A DNA stretch of 22,551 nt from Bacteroidales bacterium. GTDB taxonomy: Bacteria; Bacteroidota; Bacteroidia; Bacteroidales; UBA932. Below, piece after piece: positions 15,695-22,551 of this stretch (within the stretch, counting starts at the first letter, position 1; each line of letters opens with the position of its first letter). The DNA is taken from positions 1 through 22,551 of the forward strand of contig SFJB01000012.1 of the NCBI GenBank assembly GCA_004555145.1, written 5' to 3'. The translations under genes were made by a program, and so were the position numbers. Under the pieces are notes generated by a model. It worked only from the letters and a program-made list of their open reading frames with translations, had not been told where the DNA came from and ran no database searches.

Positions 15695-18600
15695 ATGACA
15701 AAAATAAACCTATCAATAACACTTCTATTCGCATGTTCCGTTTGTCTTGCACAGAGCGTGACATTGTACACATCGCAGAACGGCCTGACGGGCACCTTGG
15801 TCAGGGATGTGTTCATAGACAGCAACTCTATGGTGTGGGTATCTACGGAAACCGGCCTCAACAGGTATGACGGCACCCGCTTCATACAGTATTTCCACGA
15901 CCCGTACGACAACACTTCCCTTGCCAACAACTTCGTCAATTCCGTGTTCCAGGACAGCGAGGGCGATATTTTTGTATGTACGCACTCCGGAGTCCAGAAA
16001 TACGACCCGTACACCGATTCATTTTCAAGACTGGCGACGGTGGGTCCCGAATGCCTGGCGTCGGGGCAGATTTCCAGGATTGTGGAACGGGAGGGAGGAG
16101 AACTGTGGACGGCGGGAAATATGATATGCAGCTTGGAAAAGACGGATAACGGCATAAAGCTCACCAGTCTGCCTGTGAGCAGACGGATCAATTACGTGGA
16201 CTATGCAACAGAGGACGGAGACGGCAATTTCTGGGCGGCAAAATACAGACAAGGAGTTTACAGGCTCGACAGGGACGGCAGTATCCAGTCATTTTTCGAA
16301 GATGGAGGAGTGAGCGTGCTCGGCATGTGCACCGATGCAGCCGGAAACGTTTACCTGGCATCCCTGAGCCACGGCCTGTTGAAATACAACGAAGAGACGG
16401 GCAGCTTCGAACGTCCGTGTCCGGAGCTGAGCTCGGCAAGTTGTGTCACCGCTGTTTCCCAGCGCAACCTTCTGATAGGAGGGTTCGGGCTTGGACTCAG
16501 CTTGTACAACACTGAGAGCCACAGGCTTGCAGATTATTATTCTACCGACGAGAGAGTGGATCTGAAATCGTGCAAAATCACCAGTCTCGAACTTGACAGC
16601 TCAGGAAATCTGTGGCTCGGTGCAAGTATGAAGGGATTGATGATGATACGCAACAACAGAAACAAGTTCGGCTACGTGCAGCACAATACCTCGTCCTCAG
16701 ACATTCTCGGGACTGCCCCTACCACCTGCCTTTTGCGCTCCAAAGGCGGCGAAATGCTGGTGGCAACGGATGGTGATGGCCTGTACGCCCTGAGCTCTGA
16801 CTACAAATCTTCAAGGCACTACAAGTCCAAATCCTTGCCTTCTTCCATACTTTCGCTTTTTGAAGATTCCCGAGGCGTTCTCTGGATAGGTTCATATGGA
16901 GGCATTATAACCAGGATAAATCTGAAAACCGGAGAATCTACAAGGTTCAACATTGAGAGTCTGGTGGACAGGGCGCTTAATTCCATAAGCGGTTTTTCCG
17001 AGGACTCCAGCGGCAGGGTATGGGTCGCAACCACGGGAGGTGGTCTGGCGTGCTACGATCCGGTCAGCCGGACTTTCAGCGCCATAAAGGCATCCAATAT
17101 GGAGATACCGCTATATCTCACTTGCGTGAAGTCGGGCTCGGACGGATGCCTGTATCTTGGAAGCTACGACGGCGCCTACAGGCTTGACTTGGAAAACGCT
17201 TACCGTCTCTCGGCAATAAGTACCACCGATATCGTGTACTGCATAGACGAGAAGCAGAAGGGAGTCATTGCATTCGGTTGCGACAACGGTCTGCTCGTCT
17301 GGACCGAGGCGGATGGCTTGAGGAGGTTCAACACCTGTACCGGGCTCCCGGACAATACGGTCTATTCCGTGCTTACTGACCAGGAAGGATACACCTGGAT
17401 TGCAAGTGTCAGCGGCATTTCGAAGCTTGATGAGAACTACTCCCTGCAGCTCACCTACTGCGCCGAGGACGGCCTTATGTGCGGCGAATTCATACGCAAT
17501 ACTGCTCTGAAGGATGATGACGGCACGCTTTGGTTCGGAGGTGCCAACGGACTCAATTATTTCAACCCTGCCCAACTGGACAGCAGCAGCAATAAATGGA
17601 ACGTGCGTATTTCAGGCCTCTACATAGGAAACGGGTTTGTCAAGGGAGGAATGAAATCCGGGAAGTACACCATTCTGGAAAAGCCTGTGTATCTGGCAGA
17701 CAAGGCAGAACTGTCCTGGAAGGACAATGCTTTTTCCATTGACCTCGGGACAGAGGAACACGGTGCACCGTCCCGTCTTCAGTTCGAATACAGCCTTGAC
17801 GGAAGAGACTGGATACTTCTGCCCCAGGGGAGCAGGCGTCTGTCGTTCAGCGGACTGAATGCCGGAAAGCACAGGTTCAGTTTTCGCCTCATCGATAACG
17901 GTGTGGCCTCCGAACCGCGCGATTTCAGCGTAATCGTGCATCCTTCTCCTTGGGCGAGTCCGACGGCAAAATTCATCTACATCCTTCTGGCTCTGATGCT
18001 TGCAGTACTTGCTTACCTTTGGGAACGCAAGCATCTCAAGACCAAGCAGCAGATACGCGAGTACCAGCACGCTGAGCAGATGAATGAATCCAAGCTCCAG
18101 TTCTTCGCAAACATCTCCCACGAACTCAAGAACCCTCTCTCCCTGATAATAGGTCCTCTCAAGCGTCTTATGAGCAGCGACGAGGACAAGTCGCGGCAAA
18201 AGTATTACAAGACCATGCTTCGCAACTGCGAGCGTATCCTGAACCTGATGAATCAGCTTCTCGACATCAGAAAAATCGACAAGGGCGGAATGGAACTCAA
18301 GTTCAAATATACCGACATCGTGCCTTATATCCAGGGCGTCGTGGACAGTTATTCGGAGCAATATGCCGTGAAACATATCAATCTCCTGTTCGAGCATCCG
18401 GGCATTGACACCTTATATATGTGGCTGGATCCTGCGAATTTCGACAAGGTGCTCTACAACCTGCTCTCGAATGCTTACAAGTTCACTCCGGAGAACGGGG
18501 AGGTGCGGGTCCATCTGGAACTCAGGGATGGGGAAAGCGCACGCATCACAGTATGCGACAACGGTATAGGAATCTCCGACGCGGAGATGGAAAAGGTGTT

Positions 18601-19675
18601 CCAGCGTTTCTACCAGGTTAGCGGTGCTCAGAGCGTTTACAAGGGAGGCGCCGGCGTAGGCCTCAACCTCACCCGTTCCCTGGTGGAGCTCCATCACGGT
18701 GAGATACACGCAGAGCACAATCCTGTCGGGCAGGGCAGTTGCTTTGTGATCAATCTCCCAATGGGACGCGGGCATATCAAGGACGAGGACATACTTCAAG
18801 AGGAGATCGTGGGCGAGGGGACCGTGCCTGAGATGCAGAAGGAGGAGGCTCCTTCTCTCAGCATCGAGGAAAGCGGCGAAGAGGGAAGCGGGGCAGGGAA
18901 GCCTGGCTCTCCAAAGACCAGGATACGCCTGCTGCTTGTCGACGACGACATAGAGCTGAGGCGCTTCGTGGCGTCAGAATTGTCTTCGGACTTCTATATC
19001 AAGCAGTGCGGCAATGGTAAGGAAGCGCTTGAGTCCATCTTCCAGAAAGCCCCGGATATTGTGGTGAGCGATATTATGATGCCTGTTATGGACGGCATCA
19101 AGCTCTGCGAGAGAATCAAATCCAACATAAACATCAATTCCATTCCTGTCATCCTCCTTACCGGTAAAACGGAAGAGCAGGACAATATCGAGGGCCTGAA
19201 GACAGGCGCGGATGCATATATCACCAAGCCTTTCTCCATCGATTTGCTAAAGACCCGCATACTCAACCTTGTGGAAAGCCGCAGGCTTCTGCGTAACAGC
19301 TATGCCGGAAACCAGAGCCACAACGACAAACTGAGCAAGCTGAACGTGAACGACCTGGACCAGAAACTTATGGACAGAATCATGAAGGCTCTTGATGCCA
19401 ACATTTCGAATCCTGACCTGACTATCGAGATGCTTGCCGCAGAGATTGGAATCAGCCGTGTCCACCTCCACCGCAAGCTCAAGGAACTCACCAATCAGAC
19501 CACCAGCGACTTTATAAGGAATACCCGACTTGCCCAGGCTGCAAAGATACTTTCAGAAGGGAAGTATTCCATAGCTGAAGTGGCGTCCCGTGTGGGATTT
19601 GACAGCCAATCCAACTTCTCTACTGCTTTCAAAAAACTTTATGGTGTTACACCAAGGGAGTTTATGAAACAATAA
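15695..19675 (+). CDS. Hybrid two-component system regulator (HTCS)
   Basis: One-protein signalling system typical of Bacteroidota glycan loci, 1326 residues. Order: signal peptide (1-19), periplasmic Reg_prop beta-propeller repeats to about 685 (repeated VWVSTETGLNRYDG-like blades), Y_Y_Y domain (about 686-752), one transmembrane helix (about 759-777), HisKA with H809 in SHELKNP, HATPase (about 910-1030), an acidic Glu/Gly/Pro linker (about 1040-1073), receiver domain with D1126 in VVSDIMMP and the lysine of YITKPF, and an AraC-type double helix-turn-helix (about 1225-1326). It should bind a sugar ligand in the periplasm and activate the neighbouring operon. The susC gene begins 174 bp downstream on the same strand and is the expected target. 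All signalling residues are intact; the ligand is unknown. Confidence 0.95.
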   Translation: MTKINLSITLLFACSVCLAQSVTLYTSQNGLTGTLVRDVFIDSNSMVWVSTETGLNRYDGTRFIQYFHDPYDNTSLANNFVNSVFQDSEGDIFVCTHSGVQKYDPYTDSFSRLATVGPECLASGQISRIVEREGGELWTAGNMICSLEKTDNGIKLTSLPVSRRINYVDYATEDGDGNFWAAKYRQGVYRLDRDGSIQSFFEDGGVSVLGMCTDAAGNVYLASLSHGLLKYNEETGSFERPCPELSSASCVTAVSQRNLLIGGFGLGLSLYNTESHRLADYYSTDERVDLKSCKITSLELDSSGNLWLGASMKGLMMIRNNRNKFGYVQHNTSSSDILGTAPTTCLLRSKGGEMLVATDGDGLYALSSDYKSSRHYKSKSLPSSILSLFEDSRGVLWIGSYGGIITRINLKTGESTRFNIESLVDRALNSISGFSEDSSGRVWVATTGGGLACYDPVSRTFSAIKASNMEIPLYLTCVKSGSDGCLYLGSYDGAYRLDLENAYRLSAISTTDIVYCIDEKQKGVIAFGCDNGLLVWTEADGLRRFNTCTGLPDNTVYSVLTDQEGYTWIASVSGISKLDENYSLQLTYCAEDGLMCGEFIRNTALKDDDGTLWFGGANGLNYFNPAQLDSSSNKWNVRISGLYIGNGFVKGGMKSGKYTILEKPVYLADKAELSWKDNAFSIDLGTEEHGAPSRLQFEYSLDGRDWILLPQGSRRLSFSGLNAGKHRFSFRLIDNGVASEPRDFSVIVHPSPWASPTAKFIYILLALMLAVLAYLWERKHLKTKQQIREYQHAEQMNESKLQFFANISHELKNPLSLIIGPLKRLMSSDEDKSRQKYYKTMLRNCERILNLMNQLLDIRKIDKGGMELKFKYTDIVPYIQGVVDSYSEQYAVKHINLLFEHPGIDTLYMWLDPANFDKVLYNLLSNAYKFTPENGEVRVHLELRDGESARITVCDNGIGISDAEMEKVFQRFYQVSGAQSVYKGGAGVGLNLTRSLVELHHGEIHAEHNPVGQGSCFVINLPMGRGHIKDEDILQEEIVGEGTVPEMQKEEAPSLSIEESGEEGSGAGKPGSPKTRIRLLLVDDDIELRRFVASELSSDFYIKQCGNGKEALESIFQKAPDIVVSDIMMPVMDGIKLCERIKSNININSIPVILLTGKTEEQDNIEGLKTGADAYITKPFSIDLLKTRILNLVESRRLLRNSYAGNQSHNDKLSKLNVNDLDQKLMDRIMKALDANISNPDLTIEMLAAEIGISRVHLHRKLKELTNQTTSDFIRNTRLAQAAKILSEGKYSIAEVASRVGFDSQSNFSTAFKKLYGVTPREFMKQ

Positions 19676-19715
19676 TTTTACTCCACGTAACATAGCGGAT
19701 AATTGTAAAATTATT
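19671..19715. repeat. 11-bp perfect inverted repeat at the end of the HTCS gene
   Basis: AATAATTTTAC (19671-19681) and GTAAAATTATT (19705-19715) are perfect inverted arms around 23 nt. The left arm includes the HTCS stop codon. As RNA it could be a weak AT-only terminator, though no T run follows. As DNA it lies immediately before the candidate susC -7 box at 19721, where a regulator could bind. Confidence 0.5.
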
Positions 19716-19720
19716 TGTTC

Positions 19721-19728
19721 TATCTTCG
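19721..19728 (+). promoter_or_regulatory. Candidate -7 box upstream of susC
   Basis: TATCTTCG, followed by CA, matches TAnnTTTG except for one C. It would give a leader of about 115 nt containing the direct repeats downstream. No -33 TTTG lies at the standard distance. An activated promoter nearer the gene, with TTTG at 19791-19794 as its -33, is an alternative. Confidence 0.35.
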
Positions 19729-19736
19729 CATTCGAT

Positions 19737-19828
19737 GACACGATTGTGAAGCCATCCGTAATGACACTATTTGAGAACCAGAAGACACTGTTTGAGAACC
19801 AATATTAAATAACACTATTTAATAACTA
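19737..19828. repeat. Imperfect 18-bp direct repeats in the susC upstream region
   Basis: GACACTATTTGAGAACCA at 19763-19780 recurs with one change at 19784-19801, a 21-bp period. A weaker copy lies at 19811-19828 (AACACTATTTAATAACTA, 14 of 18) and a more diverged one at 19737-19754 (12 of 18). AraC-family regulators bind tandem half-sites about 21 bp apart, and the adjacent HTCS ends in an AraC-type domain. The central pair is therefore a likely operator. An RNA leader element is the alternative, because the upstream -7 candidate would put the repeats in the transcript. Confidence 0.65.
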
Positions 19829-19849
19829 TTCACATCAAACCAATTAAGT

Positions 19850-22551
19850 ATGATCAAAAAATCTTTGACAAGTGCAATCAGTATCCTGGCGATACTATTT
19901 GCAGCATTCCTTGGCTCAGCCAATGCCTATGCACAGAACCGCAGTGTCAGCGGTACTGTCGTTGACGGAGGTGGTGAGCCGGTAATTGGCGCAGGCGTTG
20001 TTGTCGTTGGTCAGAGGGCCATAGGTACAACAACTGACATCGACGGCAAGTTCCAGCTTTCCGTTCCTGCCGGCGCATCTCTTGAATTCTCCTGCATCGG
20101 ATTTGACAACCAGGTGGTTGCTGTCGGCAATCAGGCTGTCATCAATGTAGTGATGGTATCCAACAACGTTCTCGATGAGACGGTGGTGATCGGATACGGT
20201 GTGCAGAAGAAGAGCGACCTTACCGGTTCCGTGGCATCCGTCCGCTCTTCTGACCTTCAGAACCGTTCCACATCAGATGCTGCATCCGCACTTCAGGGAA
20301 AGGCTGCCGGTGTGCAGATTCTCCAGACATCAGGTGCTCCTGGCAAGGGAGCTGACATCCGTGTCCGCGGCTATTCCTCCAACTCAGGAAACATCGGACC
20401 GCTTCTTATCGTAGATGGTCTCAAGGTTGACAACATCCAGTACCTCGATCCTGAAATGATCGAATCCATCGAGATTCTCAAGGACGCGGCTTCAGCAGCC
20501 ATTTACGGTGCAGAGGCAGGTAACGGTGTAGTTCTCGTGACCACCAAGACAGGTGCCGCTTCCAAGGGCAACGGAAAGGTGTTCTACAACAACCAGTTCT
20601 CCTATTCTTCCCTTTCCCGCAAGCTCGACATCATGAATGCCGAAGAGTACATCGCTCGCGGTCTCGCCAACGGATACCTTACCCAGTCAACCCTCGACAG
20701 GGAATATGACGGTAAGACCGATGTTGACTGGGGCAAGGAAGTATTTGTCCCTACCTGGAGCAACCGCCACACTGTAGGTTTCCAGGGCGGAAACGACAAG
20801 GGCAACATCTTCGTTTCCATCAACAACGTACATAACAACGGTATCTTCCGTGGCGACAAGGACGTGTATGACCGTCTCACCTTCCAGGTGAATGCCGACT
20901 ACAAGATCAAGCCTTGGCTCACCATCGGTACCAACAACTCCATTGAGAAGTGGAGCACCAAGGGCGTATCCGAAGGAAATGACAACGGTTCAGCCCTCCT
21001 CTCCGTAATCACTTCTTCTCCTCTCTTCCCAATCCGCGGTACCTACGACCAGCTTACCCCCGATATGAAGCAGTACGAGGCTATGGGATACAACATCCTC
21101 AAGGACCCTGAGACCGGCCTCTACTGGACAGCTCCACGTATCGGTGCCACCCAGTCAGGACACCCGTTCATCCAGAGGGACAACACTGATTCCTCAAGCG
21201 GCGGATTCTCAATCCGTGGTGTCGCTTACGCAAACTTCACCCCAATAAAGGGTCTCGTGTTCACCTCACGTTTCGGCTACAGAATCACCCAGAGCACTTC
21301 CCACAGCTATCAGGCTCCTTTCTACAACAACGCAATGGTGAAGGCTGACAACTACACTATCAGTGCCAGCGCCAACACTGGTTTCTACTATCAGTGGGAA
21401 AACTTCGTGAACTACAACAAGTCTTTCGGCAAGAATGATATCTCAGTGATGGCCGGTATGTCTTATATCGAGAACAACTGGGACAATGTCAGCGGCAGGG
21501 CTACCGGCACAGACATCCTCAAGGGATATGCGCCTAACTTCCGTTATCTTTCTTACCTCCTTTCAGGTAACGATGTTAACGATACCGTCACCAATGCTCC
21601 TGGCAAATCAGTCAACCTTTCTTATTTCGCGCGCCTTGGCTATACCTACGGCAACAGGTACAGCGTGCAGGCCAACTTCCGTGCTGATGCATTCGACTCA
21701 TCTAAACTTCCTTCCAACTCCCGCTGGGGCTTCTTCCCTTCAGTTTCAGCAGGTTGGACCATCAGCAACGAGCCTTTCTTCAAGGATAATGTAAACCGCA
21801 GCGCAGTTTCCTTCCTCAAGCTCCGTGCTTCCTGGGGTATCAACGGTAACATCAACGTGCTCAACAACTATCCTTACTCCTCATCCATCCTTTCCAACGT
21901 GACCTGGTACCAGTACGACGCTGCTTCCACCACTCCTACCACAGGCTCAATCCCTATGGGACTTGCCAATCCTGATCTGAAGTGGGAAACTTCCAAGCAG
22001 CTTGACCTCGGTCTCGACGCACGTCTGTTCGACGACAGGCTCACTATCGGAATGGACTTCTACAACAAGAATACCGATGACCTTCTCGTAGGTGTCAGCC
22101 CGTCCAAGACCGTCGGTCTTATCGTGGGTGACCTCGGTACCTCTTCTAACACCACCGTCAATGCCGGTTCCGTCAACAACCGCGGTTTCGAGCTTGAACT
22201 TGGCTGGAGAGACCAGATAGGTGATCTCGGATACTCAATCAATGCCAACGGTTCCTGGCTCCACAATGAGGTGACCTACCTCGAGCCTACCGTAGGCCGT
22301 ATCACAGGACGTGTCCCTCAGGGAACCAATATGGGTACCTACTTCGAGGAAGGCTACCCGATCTGGTACCTTCGCGGATATGAGGCAATAGGCGTGGATT
22401 CTGAGGGTAATGCAATCTACAGCGATGCAGATGGCAACCCTACCACCTCTCCTACCGATGCGGACAGGAAGTATCTCGGATCTGCCATCCCTAACTTCGT
22501 ATACGGTATCACCATCAACCTCGATTACAAGGGCTTCGACCTCGTGATTTC
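19850..22551 (+). CDS. SusC/RagA-family TonB-linked outer-membrane protein (3' end beyond window)
   Basis: Outer-membrane glycan importer that works with a SusD-like lipoprotein and draws energy from TonB-ExbBD. The open frame runs 900 codons to the window edge without a stop, so the barrel's end and any susD lie outside. A signal peptide (about 1-28, ending NAYA|Q) is followed by a carboxypeptidase-regulatory-like domain (about 31-105, SGTVVDGGGEPVIGAGV) and the SusC signature DETVVIGYGVQKKSDLTGS. The plug domain has LQGKAAGVQI, RVRGYSS and GAEAGNGVVLVTTK. Beta-barrel strands begin near 240. There is no STN domain, which fits control by the adjacent HTCS rather than an anti-sigma factor. The substrate is unknown. 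Confidence 0.95.
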   Translation, partial: MIKKSLTSAISILAILFAAFLGSANAYAQNRSVSGTVVDGGGEPVIGAGVVVVGQRAIGTTTDIDGKFQLSVPAGASLEFSCIGFDNQVVAVGNQAVINVVMVSNNVLDETVVIGYGVQKKSDLTGSVASVRSSDLQNRSTSDAASALQGKAAGVQILQTSGAPGKGADIRVRGYSSNSGNIGPLLIVDGLKVDNIQYLDPEMIESIEILKDAASAAIYGAEAGNGVVLVTTKTGAASKGNGKVFYNNQFSYSSLSRKLDIMNAEEYIARGLANGYLTQSTLDREYDGKTDVDWGKEVFVPTWSNRHTVGFQGGNDKGNIFVSINNVHNNGIFRGDKDVYDRLTFQVNADYKIKPWLTIGTNNSIEKWSTKGVSEGNDNGSALLSVITSSPLFPIRGTYDQLTPDMKQYEAMGYNILKDPETGLYWTAPRIGATQSGHPFIQRDNTDSSSGGFSIRGVAYANFTPIKGLVFTSRFGYRITQSTSHSYQAPFYNNAMVKADNYTISASANTGFYYQWENFVNYNKSFGKNDISVMAGMSYIENNWDNVSGRATGTDILKGYAPNFRYLSYLLSGNDVNDTVTNAPGKSVNLSYFARLGYTYGNRYSVQANFRADAFDSSKLPSNSRWGFFPSVSAGWTISNEPFFKDNVNRSAVSFLKLRASWGINGNINVLNNYPYSSSILSNVTWYQYDAASTTPTTGSIPMGLANPDLKWETSKQLDLGLDARLFDDRLTIGMDFYNKNTDDLLVGVSPSKTVGLIVGDLGTSSNTTVNAGSVNNRGFELELGWRDQIGDLGYSINANGSWLHNEVTYLEPTVGRITGRVPQGTNMGTYFEEGYPIWYLRGYEAIGVDSEGNAIYSDADGNPTTSPTDADRKYLGSAIPNFVYGITINLDYKGFDLVI

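Noticed and set aside
19737..19828. Direct repeats as a possible CRISPR remnant
   Set aside because: Copies are only 18 bp, imperfect, separated by 3 to 9 bases, and there are no cas genes nearby.

Overview
The window looks like a chromosomal segment of an anaerobic member of the Bacteroidota, most likely Bacteroidales. The evidence is a SusC/RagA-type TonB-linked outer-membrane protein beside a one-protein hybrid two-component regulator, a reverse rubrerythrin and a [4Fe-4S] L-serine ammonia-lyase. Start sites mostly lack Shine-Dalgarno sequences and are A-rich. Several genes carry Bacteroidetes-type promoters (TTTG, about 19 nt, TAnnTTTG). The DNA is fairly GC-rich for the group, and I cannot name a genus. 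There are no RNA genes, insertion sequences, CRISPR arrays or prophage genes, and no gene-free stretch longer than 300 bases.

Layout. (1) 1-2028: the possible tail of an upstream gene, a terminator and the chaperone gene htpG. (2) 2018-5768: a sensor kinase and OmpR-type regulator on the minus strand, divergent from a Na+/phosphate cotransporter. An 11-bp-period direct repeat resembling a Pho box lies between them, so this is probably a phosphate-responsive module. The htpG terminator sits inside the 3' end of the convergent kinase gene. (3) 5803-9067: a 47-residue rubredoxin-like protein, rfbA and rfbD (dTDP-L-rhamnose synthesis) and L-serine ammonia-lyase, tightly packed on the plus strand. 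(4) 9101-11092: a secreted protein with two different esterase domains. (5) 11123-12522: a reverse rubrerythrin with a strong promoter and terminator, then a small outer-membrane beta-barrel. (6) 12605-14421: methylglyoxal synthase followed 5 nt later by a DUF389 membrane protein. (7) 14405-15616, minus: a CobW-type GTPase with a His-rich loop, overlapping DUF389 tail to tail. (8) 15695-22551: a 1326-residue hybrid two-component regulator and the start of a susC gene, cut by the window edge. This is the beginning of a glycan-uptake locus.

How the parts may work together. The kinase-regulator pair probably controls the phosphate carrier. The rubredoxin-like protein and the rubrerythrin share a protein domain and an identical 12-base promoter core, which suggests joint use in peroxide or oxygen defence. 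The hybrid regulator probably senses a glycan breakdown product in the periplasm and activates the susC operon. The 174-bp gap between them holds imperfect 18-bp direct repeats 21 bp apart, a good candidate operator. The strongest leads are these repeats, the Pho-box-like repeat, the rubredoxin/rubrerythrin pair, the two-headed esterase and the terminator embedded in a coding region. No wholly unknown multi-gene system is evident.
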